A stretch of DNA of 64,000 bases from Cadophora sp. MPI-SDFR-AT-0126 (GCA_020747065.1 JAGMVK010000014.1:806001-870000); one strand, 5' to 3'. Shown: positions 23,594 to 35,742, counted from the stretch's first letter. Made by a program: numbers and translations. The notes: generated by a model from the sequence alone, not told the origin.

Positions 23594-25170
23594 TCAAGAA
23601 AGAGGAGACAGAGCGGGAAAGGCTCAGTTATACTGGGAAGTTGATCTCGAGCCGCAGTGAAATTGTATGATCGCTGATCATAGGGGCTTGACAGTGAAAT
23701 ATAATATAATATGGCCGGTAACAGAGCTGCCGAAAATGACCACGCTTAGCGAGACATAATGGCAATATCTCATGGAAGTAAGTATATTCACAAATCAGAT
23801 AGAAAAGGAAAAGTAGTCATACTTTGGCCCAACGATTGTACAACTCAGTGTTACTGACTGATTGGATCTGATAGGATGGAGTTGCCATTCTGAGTAAGTT
23901 CTATTAGTTTGGAGTACTGATATAAGGAGGTTTCCTGGGAAAGGAGACCAAAGCTTGAATGTTGGAACTGAAATTGAGAGGATGACTAAAATGTGACAGT
24001 AATTTGGACAGAACAACTTCTACTTCTTGATGAAGATATATCTGTATAATCCAAATGCAAGGCTAGAATGACTCATTGATGCAGCTTGAATTTGCTTACT
24101 CTTGGCTTTGACTCAACGGGTAAGTATTTCCTCTGTCCTGGACTCTTTCTCGGGAGACAAAAGGCAATAAGAATTTCTTATCAAAGATAATACTCGGGCG
24201 ATATGATCATCTCGAACCCCAGACCCCTCTTTAACCCCTCCTGGTGCGTCGTCCGGGTTAACCCCTATTCCATCTCGTCCACGTGAAGTTAAAGTTACCC
24301 CTTTTCTTGGCTTCCGAGGTTCAGACACAACATAAACATGCAAGTTCATGCATATTTCTACATATTTCTCCCGGGCTAATTTGGAATCATGAAGAGGATG
24401 CCAATTGGTAGAATGTCGTTGTAATTGAGATACAGCCAGGAACATCAAACACGGCTTTATCTGACATCTGATCCCTAATCCTTCCCATCCCATCGCTTTG
24501 ACCCCTGAGCCCCTCTTTCCGTTTGCTCCTCCGGGCTTGATTTAGCCTCGTCCCGCCGTTGGAAAGAGGCTTGATTGGATGTCAGAGGGCAGAACAGGTG
24601 GAAGTGGAGACCGAATACTCGATTGTGGGAGGATTTGAGGAACCAAGATCAAACGAAACAAGTTGACCCAGAACAAATCCCCGGTGCAAGGCAGGCAGGC
24701 GGGTGATCTTTTGTTTTCAATTCTTCCTGATACTCGACCAGGGAATTTCTTCCTGGTATTGATATTCTCTCTGCTACTGTTTTACTCTGCCACAATTTCA
24801 AATCACCTACGATCATTTCTTGATCAACGACGATAACGACGGAAAGTATCCTTACATTACACCACCAAAACCAACATACACCCTTACCACCAGGTGATCC
24901 GGGCCTGTGTTGCGTACCCTTCCCTCTTTCTCACCTCACCCGCAATTTACGAAGAACCCCGAAAGGGCAATAATCACGTCGAGCACGAGCCAAGTTTTCT
25001 GGAAACCCAAATCGAACATCCCCAAGATCTTGCAGGCCGGCGTTTGTTCACCTCGTAGCAGTATTTACTTCTTCTACCTACGGACCTGAGCTTCCTCAAC
25101 TCGGCGCGCTGGCATACCACCGGCTTGAATGTCACTCTAAGACGAAAAATCCCATACTTCCCTCACAAAC
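23594..25170. other. Intergenic with long leader of the 25171 gene
   Basis: About 1.6 kb without a recognised gene. The final ~400 bp is rich in A/C/T and looks like a long 5' leader. It includes a minimal upstream reading frame at 25129-25140 (Met-Ser-Leu-stop) 31 nt before the main start. Confidence 0.45.
25129..25140 (+). promoter_or_regulatory. Minimal upstream ORF (3 codons)
   Basis: ATG TCA CTC TAA lies 31 nt ahead of the start codon at 25171, within the presumed leader. It could lower translation of the main frame. This is a sequence observation; function is inferred and the transcript start is unknown. Confidence 0.35.
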
Positions 25171-25845
25171 ATGCCGGCCACCAACGGCAAGCCTTCGACA
25201 GGGCGATTCGAGCTTCCGCAGCTCACGCCCATAAACTACTCTCTCACCGACGGCACCGGCATACCTCCGCCACCAGACTCCCCGATTGAAGAAGTCGTAC
25301 CTGCATCCGCGGCGAAGGATGCGTCGGAGAATTCAGCGACAAAACCCAATGGCAGCCAATCCGCGACAGCCACGAACAACAATGGCAATGGCGCAACATA
25401 CGACGGACACCGCGGTCGAACGAGCACCGCCGACGAGCCACCGATGAGCCCAGCATCGTCCACGAGACAGGGCAGCATACGCCGGTTTCTATCGCGGAAG
25501 TCCCTCAACACGAACTACACCAACGGTACAAATACCAATGCGTCGCAAGAGGATCTGGCAGGTGGTGGCGCGGCTAGGCCGGAGAGCGCCATGAGCTTTG
25601 CGAGCCAGAGACCTAGTCTGGCGAAGAAGAAGAGCGGAAGTTGGTTCAAGCGTCTCGGGAGTTCGAATGGTAGCAAGAGGACGAGCATCATTTATGAGGA
25701 CAAGAAGGCTGCTGCTCCTGCGCCACCTGTTAAGAAGGGACCACCACCGCCGAAGTTGCCAGAGTTGAATCAGTTGAAGGCGAAGATCGCGGATAATGAT
25801 GGAGGCAGTCTGGGTGCGGATGATATGTTCAAGAATATCAAGTAG
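25171..25845 (+). CDS. Low-complexity Ser/Asn/Pro-rich protein (uncharacterised)
   Basis: Single-exon gene of 224 aa. It is mostly disordered: a Pro-rich start (GTGIPPPPDSP), an Asn/Gly/Ser/Thr-rich middle, and two basic patches (SIRRFLSRKSL at about 110-120 and KKKSGSWFKRLGSS at about 157-170). A Pro/Ala/Lys-rich segment (PAPPVKKGPPPPKLPEL) follows, then a short helical C-terminus. It has no signal peptide, TM segment or catalytic motif. The Ser/Arg-rich patches look like kinase target or membrane/lipid-binding sites, but that is inference. The long leader with a small uORF suggests regulated translation. It resembles proteins conserved as hypotheticals in related fungi; no function is assigned. 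Confidence 0.75.
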   Translation: MPATNGKPSTGRFELPQLTPINYSLTDGTGIPPPPDSPIEEVVPASAAKDASENSATKPNGSQSATATNNNGNGATYDGHRGRTSTADEPPMSPASSTRQGSIRRFLSRKSLNTNYTNGTNTNASQEDLAGGGAARPESAMSFASQRPSLAKKKSGSWFKRLGSSNGSKRTSIIYEDKKAAAPAPPVKKGPPPPKLPELNQLKAKIADNDGGSLGADDMFKNIK

Positions 25846-28069
25846 GTGGAAGGTGCATGGAACTGGTTGGATACTGCTACGCGATCAATGGCTGGATGTT
25901 GAAACGGTCACCAAAGGCTGGCATGGCTCACGACTACGATGATCGATGCGGAGAGGAGAGGGAAAGACATAGAGGAGAGAGAAAGCGCGAGAGAGATAAG
26001 ATCGAGATACCCGGCTCGGAGCGAGCAAGCACTACCGCTCTTTATTTTGTAATGTTTCATTTTGGTTGGGCGCCTGGACCTATTGTATCGGTATTGTGTG
26101 AGTCCCTATGTTCGATATGATATCTCCAGCAGGTGGTCTTCTATCTTCTTTCTAAGGCATGGTATTGCCTCTCAGACGGCAGCCATTCTATAATTCTTTT
26201 GGTGATTGGGAAGGTGGGTTCCAAAGGCTCAGAACAGAGTGAGAGAGGTTCGTTTCTATTCTAGGGGGTTAACAAAAATTCATTTGTTCATTATATTAGT
26301 AGGGTTATTGGTATGAAAACACAGATGCAGAGGAGGCTACAATTTGCTTCTCCCTTAGCCTGTACTTGACCTTCCGAATGTTTTTCATTGTCTGCTCAAA
26401 ACAAACGGCCGAAATTTCATGTTGTGGCAATCATGCAGACTCTAGGTCGATTTTCACCCTTCTCTGTCTCCTCACGAACGAGAAAGCGCCTCCGGAGTTG
26501 TATTGTATGGCCTTATACCATAATCTCCCTTCCCCAGAATTCCAAAAGGCTTCTAGAACACGACAAGCTCCACATTATGTAAACATGGACCAGAACATCA
26601 AGCGGTCCTATTTCTATTCTCACTTCTTATCCATGTTCCTTGTGAACATCATACAACTATCAACACAACCCGAAATTGCTGAACGAAACCCCCAAAAGGC
26701 TTACAACGTAAATCAATGATCTACCGGCACGATACGGCAATTCCAACCTGCCTATCTCTCAGCACGGAAACTAAAATCAGACCGTCTTTATCTAAAATTA
26801 TGCAAATCATCCCGATGTCAAAGAGCTGGCCGTGTGGTAGCTAGCTTCAAGCCACGTGCATTGACCCCTGACCTGCAGCCACAACGTCGAATCGAAGCTC
26901 CAGGAAGGTCCGATCAAGCTAGCACAAACGTTATTGCCGAGCTCGAGCGGATTTCTGAATATCTTCACTTTCTTCTTAAATAAGTCATATTCTAGTAATG
27001 ACGGTACGAATAAGTGTTAAGATAAGTCAAGGCTTGGTCTTAGCTTCACAGAGTATATTAGCGCAAAGAGAGGAAAGCTTGACTTATGAAAGGCAGACTC
27101 TAACATATCCTGCCAACCTATTCTCAACACCATTCAACAGCTCCGCGGCCTTCATCGATGACAGATATTGATCCCGTCATGTACAAGATTCGGTCAACAG
27201 CCTATGGCGAATTTGCAATGGTCTGTAGCCATTACCAAGAGCAATTTAGTTTGTTGGTTCTAGGGGTTCTGCAATCAACCGCGAGTATCATAATTTGCGG
27301 AATGCAAGTCCAATCGACTTAGCCAGCTCACCTTCCGTCTATTCATTGAGCGCTAGTATTTTGCGTTTATATGCAAGCCTGCAAGACTTAACGTACAGTA
27401 CCTGTTTCAATAGTTTTCCAAGCCCAAGAGCCGATCTCGAGAGCCGCTTCCGCGATCCATCTTAGCTGTCTACTTTGATAATGTACCTAGCAGCACATAC
27501 TCAGCATTCGTCATCTTCGGTCTTCGGGCACTTGTATTTAGTCCTACCGATCTTTGGAATTCTGCGCATAGCTAGGTTATGCATGTCATTTCCCCTGTCA
27601 GGAGAATACAATGTCGTCGGTAGTCCACTTTCCGTCCACCTCGGCAGATAGGTACCTGTTTCTTCACCACCCCTTTTGATATCTTGTTTCTGAGAAACAA
27701 AGTTTTGAACAAGGCAGGTTACTTCTCACATCCTGACTTTCTGGACATGGGATGAAAAGTTTTGTGTCTCCGCTTGAAGGTACTGCCATGCACATCATTT
27801 CCTACAATGGAACACGATGAGGTGGACGGTTCATTTTTGCCAATGGATAAAATACCCCGTCACTCCATGGAGAGGGGTCTGACCTGATGATACTAGATGC
27901 AGTCCACTACTATTATGGGCATCACGGTCACATTTACGGGTCTGGTTCCCCGTCGAGTAATGATAAATATCTCCTTGAAGACTTTCTGATCGACTTCGGC
28001 ACCAAGGACACTCAAACCTCGTCATTCTTTCTCCATTCCTCATGCTCGCTATTGTACTTGCTTTTAATC
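25846..28069. other. Intergenic, nothing assignable
   Basis: About 2.2 kb with no supportable gene. A purine-rich tract (GA-rich, about 25950-26000) lies in the presumed 3' UTR of the preceding gene. The rest shows only scattered short open frames. Confidence 0.5.
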
Positions 28070-29230
28070 ATGTTGCAGCAACTGTTTCTTGCTAGTGCTG
28101 CTATTGTAACGCTCGCCTCAGCAGCACAAGTCTTCAACACATCCTCAATTTGGGTGACGGAAGTCCCGTCCTACGTCCGCCCATACGCAATCCAGCATTA
28201 CTCGGCACAAGGATATGTCGTTGGACAACAAATATATCGATTCCCAGTTACCGGGCCATCGTCGGATTATGCGTTTACTCTGATCAGTACGAATGCACCG
28301 GATTCAGCCAACCTTGGCGTATTTCCTCACCAGCATCGAACCCATTATGAAAATTTCTTCAATCTGCGTGGTCGGTTCCAGCTCTGGACTGAGAAGGATA
28401 GTGATGAAGAGACGAGGATCCTGATCACTGGCGACTATGGAGCCGTGCCTGAGAACACGACTCACGCTTTTCAGATTCTGGACCCGGATACCGAGATGGT
28501 TGGTGTTATTTCACCAGGTGGATTTGAGTTAGTCAAGTTTCTCATTCCGAAAGCATTACAAGAAGGGAAAATGACATAAAATCACAGAGTCCTATTCTAC
28601 GCTCTCGCCACGGAGAACTATACTTCTCCCACATTCTCACCATACGACCCCTCAATTGAGGCATCGCCAACAGCAACTCCAGACGATGCTTTCATCCGGG
28701 TACTCGAAGGCTTTGACGTGTACGTCCAAAACTACACAGCTCGCAGCGACGCAGTCAACGGTGCCGCACCAGCCGGTAGCGTCTGGCACACCGGTTCCAA
28801 CGCACTAGCAAACGACTCATCGACGCCGTACTTCGTCGCCAAAGACTACGGACCACAGTACCTAAACAACGAGACCGGCTCATACAAAGTGATCCAGCCA
28901 CTCGTCACACCCGTCCAATCTGCTGGAAATTTCACTCTCTCAACGATCACTATGGCTCGTATTGGCGTTGATGATGTGGAGGAATCGGTCTATCCTGGAC
29001 ATGCGGCTTTTGAGGTTCTGGATGGCCAGCTTAAGGTTTTGATGGGCGGGGAGACGCTGAGTTTGTTACAGGGTGATGTGGTGTTTATTCCGGGGGATAC
29101 GTCGTATAAGTATTTTAGCGAGGTGGCGTATACGAAGGTTTTGCATGTTAGTCAGGGAGCTCAGGGGTTGGATTCGAAGCTCATTGAAGGTGGTGTGAGC
29201 TGGAATAGTCCTGTTTGGCCTGTTGCGTAG
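28070..29230 (+). CDS. Secreted quercetin 2,3-dioxygenase-like bicupin
   Basis: Two exons, 28070-28527 and 28588-29230, giving 366 aa. The 60-nt intron is GTTAGT..CACAG and restores GGFEVLFYALATENYTSP. The signal peptide (MLQQLFLASAAIVTLASAAQ) supports the start, although the frame is open further upstream. The first cupin has the metal ligands HQHRTHYENFF and the later His in NTTHAFQ, matching the three His plus Glu set of fungal quercetinase. The second cupin (HAAFEVLDGQLKVL, GDVVFIPGDTSYKYF) lacks the His ligands, as expected for the non-catalytic half. Several N-glycosylation sequons are present. Fungal quercetinases open the flavonol ring outside the cell, releasing CO, in plant flavonoid breakdown. 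The exact substrate is inferred. Confidence 0.9.
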
Positions 29231-29384
29231 GTTTGTAAATAAAAGGACGCGAAGCGAGGCTTAGAATGGTACCTTTCAAAAAGTAGTCAAAATTCTGGAA
29301 GCGTGGCAAACTTTGAGCTCTGGAAGTTTGTTCAAGCACATAATGTTTTTTTTGGAGGCATGTACGGCAAAAATGACTGATATT

Positions 29385-30973
29385 CTATGCCGGCGGGCAT
29401 ACAGCAGATTCCGTTGCATATCGCTCGACGCGCGGATATTTCCACAACTCAAGAACTCCGGAATGGTTTGAGATGGGGTAAGGGCAGACCGGCTTAGCTC
29501 CTAGCTTGAGAAGAGTTCGAACGACATGTGGGTGGCCATTGATCATAGCATGTATTATCGGCGTTTCCCACATATCGTACTGGTCTATGGCATCGATCTT
29601 TGCGCCTCGCTCAACCAACAGTCGAACGATTGTGTCATATCCTGCCTCAGCAGCCTTACAAAGCGCCCAATCTTTATACCACAGTTCGATACCGGAGTCG
29701 AGAAGTACTTCCACCACTTTTGCCTGTCCATTGCGCACGGCAACGATAAGTGGAGAGTGCCTATAGTTGTGACAAGCCACTGCACCAGCAGTGAGAAGGT
29801 CTTGGACAAGCCTCCAATAACCGCCAGAAGCTGCAGCAGGGAGGGCATGCCTTCTATCTTGCTCGTCTAAAGGATTGGCTCCGTGCTTCAACAGGAGTTT
29901 CACAACTTCCCGGTAGCCTCTTGAGCATGCGACCTGGATTGGGATGCGGAGATGCATCAATTCGTCACTTGGAACATCGTTCCCGATGGGGCTCGCACCG
30001 TTCTCGAGACAGAAGCTGACGAAGTCGAGATGGCCACTACCCGCTGCGTCTGTCAAGAACGCAAAGTCACCCAGAGGGAGATCAAGTATGGGGCATAGAA
30101 GCTTGAAAATGTCGAGTTGATTGGTCCTGGCTGCGAGACAGGCGAGATGCGGCTCCGCGAGTGCTGGACAGCGATGAAGGAGTAGCTCGACTATGCGTGT
30201 AAAGCCCCAATTTATTGCGGCACGAAACGCATCAATCACCTCGTGGCGGTCGCTAGCCAAAGACACAGCTTCTCTGGCATCCAGAATGCGTGCGATCAAG
30301 CGATATTGCCCTCCAATCGCAGCGTAGACAAGCGGCCCGTCGTGGAATGCCGCTTTACCGTGATTCATGCGATGGTTCTGTTAATGGCTGTCTGAAGCAT
30401 ATTTGATCACTTCATCAAATCTCTCAGATATTCCAAGCATTGCAACGGCACGCAGACAGTCGCTTCTGAAGGTGGATTCTTGGAGATCAACCTTTTTCGT
30501 ACTATCCATGGGCCCGACATCGTCAACACCACACTCATCTTGATAAACGGCGGTAGTCACGAGAGACCTAATTGCATCTTGATACAGATCGCTGGAGTAA
30601 TCCTCTCCCGGGAGCACATCTTCGAGAATCCGGTGGAGGCGAGCTGATACATTCGGGTATCGTTTGACATCTGCAAGTCTTCGGTACAAAACATATTGTT
30701 CAAGTGCTGGGTGATGAGCTGGGTAAAAATGAAAGCGACAATGTTTGAATAGTGGATTTCGATAAAGAGTCCCCTGGAATTTCGCGGTCGAAGAGCCCTG
30801 GGAAGGTAGTTGGCTTCTCGTCTGTACCTGTGAGGAAGAGAGGCGGACATACTGCAGATCAATCGAAGTCGCGTACCTTCAACTATCCCGACCATGTCTA
30901 TCACATTATCTAGAAAAGTTTTAAATACGTCTAAGGGGAGTTGCTTCAATCGGCATCGAGTCTCGCCAGCCAT
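29385..30973 (-). pseudogene. Broken F-box-like/ankyrin repeat gene (paralogue of the 32309-33931 gene)
   Basis: Exon 1 (30973-30853) encodes an F-box-like start (LKQLPLDVFKTFLDNVIDMV, TRLRLIC). The 55-nt intron sits at the same place and phase as in the intact paralogue, and exon 2 begins RLFDREIPG. Two lesions follow. At about 30771-30774 a run of four G (three expected) shifts the frame. At 30381-30383 a TAA falls in an otherwise matching frame, between SERFDEVIKYASDS and KAAFHDGPLVYAA. Downstream the ankyrin repeats remain open to 29385 (LIVAVRNGQAKVVEVLLDSG; DTIVRLLVERGAKID). The call rests on comparison with the neighbour; rescue by an unseen intron, or a sequencing error at the G run, cannot be excluded. 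The stop could have arisen by a C-to-T change. Confidence 0.72.
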
Positions 30974-32308
30974 GGTACGAAGTGAGTGACGTTGCTGTTG
31001 TGATCGGAAGATGCGAGGAGAAACTAGGAAATGTGTCTAGTGACGACTTCTTAATTGTGTATCGACGATGCAGAGATAAGAAGATGGAGGTAAAGAGGTG
31101 AAGTACTCGAGTTGCAGTAGAAGTCTGCCTGGAGGATTTGAGACGTGAGAAGTTGGTTGTTGGAGTTCCGTTGGATGCGGTTCAGGTTACCGATTGGACG
31201 ATGCAACATGCAGCTACCAGGGGTGTTGATGCCTGGCAAAAATGAGTATACCCAGAAATACTCATTTCATACGTTTCATTCAGATGGAGTCCTTGGAAAT
31301 CTTGGATCCCAGTCTCTCGACTCCTAGCCATCCGACGGGTGGTTGATGTGATAGCAGTCCATAGAGAGAGTTTCAATGAGCAACGATTAACTCTTCGTAA
31401 AAAGGTACTGGGGCTCATTGCATTATAAGTTCTACTTTTGGAGAACGATTTCTCGGTAACTGATATTGCTTTCGTTCATTTTGTTTTCGGACAATTAGCG
31501 GTTGATTGCTGGATTTCAGACTATCCTTTTTGGGCTCAGATTTTTACTTTCCTTGCCAGTTTCTACACTGCGCCATTGGCACTTTCATTTGACCTCGATT
31601 TATTTCCTTGATGGAAAGGACTTCGCGTTTTGATTCCATTTTATTTGAGTCCTATGATGCTTTTACAATAGCTCCGTAGTGCCATTTAGATCCCTTCCAG
31701 CTGTTCCACCTGTGTATAGCATGAATTTCAGAATTGAGGATCTTCTCCCTTTTCGCTAAATGTGTACTTCCCAAGTGCAAAGCAATTTGATCCTGTTGAG
31801 TCAGTTCGTGAATATTTCCTCAAGTATGGTTGTTAGTAGAAGCTCGCGACCAGGCCTCCGAATATCGGGTTTACCAACTTTCTTTAAATTGAGGCACACA
31901 TCGCTGCAAATCACTGTTGAGTGTTGAGTGACCATTTATGCTTCTGGGGCCCGTCGGTCTCCATTCGCAAGCAAGCAGAGCAGACAAATGGACGTGCAAC
32001 ACAAGAATATGTGAGCTTGGCCACGGAGGAAGAACAATGATGCCACAGTACTCCTTAATAGATCGGACCGGGATGGACGTACACTAGAACCTATGTTGCA
32101 GTCACTCAAAAGTACGATTTGAGAATTCGGCCACTCTTAGCGCTGAATCAGGTACACGACGATAGGATTCAGAGATCCCGCTTTCGACTGACCAGTGTTG
32201 GGAAAAAATGAGTTGTGTGTAGACTTGGTATGTAGACGAGAGTACCAGCTCCGAGAACCCAACCACGCCAAATTTCTGCATATTCGGATCTGCGAATACA
32301 CGAACCCC
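30974..32308. other. Intergenic between the ankyrin paralogues
   Basis: About 1.3 kb with no supportable gene. It is moderately AT-rich and contains only short open frames. Confidence 0.5.
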
Positions 32309-33931
32309 CTAAGAACTTTCGAGTGGTATTGGATCTTTGGCACCCAGTTCTTGGAGAACCATCACGACATTGTCATGTCCACGAATCATCGCTCCCAAAA
32401 TTGGAGGATTATCATCGTCGAATGGTGATCCTGCATAGCCATCAATACCAGCACCTCGGCTGACCAACAGTCTGACCAATGTCTCATATCTCCCACAAGC
32501 TGCAATGCAGAGAGCTTGATCTTTATACCATAACTCGATGCCCGAGTCCAAAAGTGCTTCGGCAACACGAACGTGTCCATTCCGACAAGCAGAAATAAGC
32601 GGGGACCAAGATTGACAATGAGCAGGAATTGCGCCGGCTGCGAGGAGGTCTGCAACCTGCAATAGGGAGAAAATGGTTATATCAGCACGCGCTCACTAAG
32701 AAGAGAAAAGAAAGGCAACGTGCGATTTCTCCTCTCAGAACCTGATTCCTGAAGCTAAACTTACAATTTCGTGGTGCCCGAACCGGGCGGCCTCAGTGAG
32801 CGATTGTTGGCTACCTAAATAGTCCGTGGGATTGGCACCATTCTCGAGAAGAAGCTGTACAATTTTTCGATAGCCCCGAGCAGATGCCGCCTGAAGCGGG
32901 GACTCTTGCTCATACATTTCGGATATTGGCACAGCGTTTCCGTTGACATTAGCTCCGTTGGCAAGACAAAGCTTGACGAAGTCGATATGGCCATGTCTTG
33001 CAGCTTCGGTGAGATTTCGAAGGTCATCAAGCGGAGTTCGAATCAGTTCGCAAATGATGTAGAAGACATCAATTCGATTGACTGATGCAGCCAGTGATGA
33101 GAGATGTAGGCAATCCCCCAAGTATCCGTGTTTAGGTTCGAGCAGCAATCGTATGATAGGTACGTGCCCTCCCAAGATAGCTACTCGTAGGGCAGAGTCA
33201 ATATCATCAAATTTCGTGCCTCGAGTGGCCGCCTCTCGAGAGTCAAGGATTCTGGTTACCAAGGACAGATGGCCCCCCATCGAAGCGAAAACAAGCGAGG
33301 ACCGGTTGAAGGCAGCATCTGGGTCGTGAATGGTTGATTCTCGGCCGTCAAGGCAGGCGTCGGCCACAATATCGTCGAAAATATGAGTGATTCCAAGAGC
33401 CGCTGCAGCTTTCAGGCGGTCGCTGTTGAAAGTCTTGACGGGCAAAGTTTTGTCCCTTAGAGGATGCATGAGTTGCAAATAAGCGTCACAGCTGTAGCTT
33501 TGTCTTACTATTGCTGACACAAGCTGTTGAAGCGCAGTTCGATATGATTCATTGTCTGACCTCTCCTCGGGCAAAATGCTTTCGAGGATACGATGGAGAC
33601 GAGCTGATAGGTTTTGCTTCCGTCTCCCATCTGCAAGAGTCCGATGAAGAATATATTCCTCGACTACCCGATCATGCGATGGCGTCCATCTGGAATTTGG
33701 TGTCTTGAAATCAGGGGAACGATAGAGTGCGCCTGGGATTTCACGATCAAAAAGCTCTTGTGTTTGGTCAGCTAGAGGTATGTCAGACTCAGCGCCTTGA
33801 AGAAATCCGAACTTACTACAGACCAATCTTAGCCTCGCTGTTTCAGCTATTCCGATGGTCTCCAACACATTGTCTAACAGAGTTTTTATGATGTCGAGCG
33901 GAAAGTCGTACAAATGATGGCATTTGGCCAT
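32309..33931 (-). CDS. F-box-like ankyrin repeat protein, intact paralogue
   Basis: Three exons, 33931-33817, 33756-32765 and 32656-32309, giving 484 aa; introns of 60 and 108 nt are GTAAGT..ACAAG and GTAAGT..TGCAG with matching phases. The N-terminus (YDFPLDIIKTLLDNVLETIG, TARLRLVCKLFDREIPG) is F-box-like. From about residue 150 there are ankyrin-type repeats (RSSLVFASMGGHLSLVTRIL; LTEAARHGHIDFVKLCLANG; SPLQAASARGYRKIVQLLLE; SPLISACRNGHVRVAEALLD; ETLVRLLVSRGAGID). Such proteins may act as SCF substrate receptors or scaffolds; the targets are unknown. The frame is open upstream to 34285, but the Met before the F-box is preferred because it matches the paralogue. It lies beside a RIP-like block and a HET gene. 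Confidence 0.85.
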
Positions 33932-34380
33932 TGCGAGGGCAAGAGACGGATTTATGCGGATTGTGATACCGGCGCTGACTGAGTCACAGCAGTGGAAAAA
34001 TAAATGAATAACACCACGAGGAGATAATCTCACACGAGATGGTACACCTGTCATCAAATGAGACGATCCTACAGTGATAGATGCGACACGTGGATGTTGG
34101 CTCGGATGTTGGTAGACTGATATCCGACAGCAACAACAGAGCGGCGAGTGCGAAGGCGAAGGCGAAGGCGAATCTTGATAAATAGAGGAGCACAAGTCCC
34201 TGTAGGCCAGGTAACAGCTAGCAGGTGTGCCAGGTTTAGTTGCGTTGGAAAATTGAGGAGTCTCTGACGGAGCAAGGCGCTCCAAGCACTAATATCCAGT
34301 AGCACGTGACATCCACCCTATGACTAGCGATATACATATATGCTGTCGGAGCCAGCACGAACCCGAAAGTAAGGCCCTAC
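33932..34380. other. Upstream region of the intact ankyrin gene
   Basis: About 450 bp of normal base composition between the ankyrin start and the AT-rich block. A 6-bp tandem repeat (GGCGAA, about 3.5 copies) lies at about 34151-34173. The ankyrin reading frame stays open through part of it, so an earlier start is possible. Confidence 0.4.
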
Positions 34381-35400
34381 TTTAGAGTAAGCGCCTCTAC
34401 GTAATAGAGAAATTAAGAAATATAAAATAAGCGAGTATAGAATATAAGAGCTAGTTTAAAATATAATAATAATAAAAGATATACGTACTTTTACTTAATA
34501 GTAATATTGTTACGGACGCCTCTGGGGCCCTAGGAGGGAATATCCTCGGAGTAGGCGTATACCTAGGAGCTTAGTAGCTCCTAGGAGTAAAGCTCTTAGG
34601 AGCTAATAAGAGTCTAGGAAATATATATTATATAATATTTCTTTATAATAGTATTATATAATATAGTAAATTAGCTATAAGTTTTTATAGTTAGATTATA
34701 TAATAGATCTAAGGATTTTACTAAATCCTTAAGATCTATAGATTTCTAAGGATCTAAATAAGAATAAAGATTCTATAAAGGACTAGTATATTTACTACTA
34801 AATAAGAGCTTTATACTTAACTTAAATAGTATTCTCTATTATACTAGTAATTATCTTAAATTATCTATATAATATACTTACTTCTTAATTATTAGAGATT
34901 AACCCTAGAGCCTCTATATTTATAATAAGTAAATACCGGACCGTTATAAATATAAAGAAAGAAAAAGAATTAAATTAAGGGAAATTTCTAAGTTATATAT
35001 TAAATAAAGTTATATAATTTAAGTAATAATAATATAGAATAGTAAATATAGCTTAGTAGTTATATAAATCATTTAATATATTATAATAATAACTAAAAAC
35101 TTCTAAGAAGATCTAATCTTTTAAACTCACTTAAAAGTACTAATTAAATCTTATTAATAAATATAAAATTCTAAGTAATATATATTCTTTTTTAATATTC
35201 TTAAGCTAGTCTTTAGAATACTTTATATATATGATACATAGAGAAACTCTAGAGCGAAGTAGTAAGCGAGGACTAGCGAAGAAGTAAGTTAAAGCTTTAA
35301 AGTAACCAATACACTAAAAAATAGTTATAAATAAGAGGGCTAAGCGAACGATCGTAATAGGAAAGAGGTAGTATACCTAGCGAATAATTATAACATCACC
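34381..35400. repeat. AT-rich, RIP-like degraded repeat block (left of HET gene)
   Basis: About 1 kb of very AT-rich DNA that is full of TA steps and almost lacks TG and CA dinucleotides, the mark left by RIP on duplicated DNA. No coding potential remains. A GC-richer island at 34528-34615 keeps CTAGGAG-type repeats. The original element cannot be identified by eye. Confidence 0.75.
34562..34585. repeat. Perfect inverted repeat inside the RIP-like block
   Basis: CCTAGGAGC and its reverse complement GCTCCTAGG flank a 6-nt loop (TTAGTA). Further AGGAG/CTCCT copies lie just downstream. Confidence 0.7.
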
Positions 35401-35742
35401 ACTTTATTAACTAAGTCTATGCGATTCGTTTTCAAAACTCTTCTTCTCATTTGTTTCTTTTTTCAAAATCATGGAAACTTGACGAGAAACCCTCTGCTAG
35501 TAATGTGTTCACTACCTGATCGAAAAGTAAGGCCTTAAACAAAAGCAGACTGTCACTTCACGATGCAAAGCTGTGTAGTTCAGCCTTGCCTTTTGTGGCG
35601 TTTCCATTCCGTATTAGTGTCTCGGCGTGGCGGCCTACCCTTCGGATGAAATCTCCCTTAGCTGAACCTCGACTTATATTTTGCAGCCTACCATGACAAC
35701 AAGATCTGTTATGTTCTAAGGAACAACTAGCCCGCTGGACCT
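35401..35742. promoter_or_regulatory. Presumed HET gene promoter and leader
   Basis: Base composition returns to normal here, between the AT-rich block and the HET start codon. It presumably holds the promoter; no motif is claimed. Confidence 0.35.

Noticed and set aside
15933..29230. Possible secondary-metabolite or catabolic gene cluster
   Set aside because: The neighbouring genes (protease, phosphoesterase, GatA, methyltransferase, cupin) lack a synthase, transporter or pathway regulator and share no pathway.
33932..34285. N-terminal extension of the intact ankyrin protein
   Set aside because: The frame is open, but the residues are low-complexity and absent from the paralogue; the Met just before the F-box-like part is preferred.
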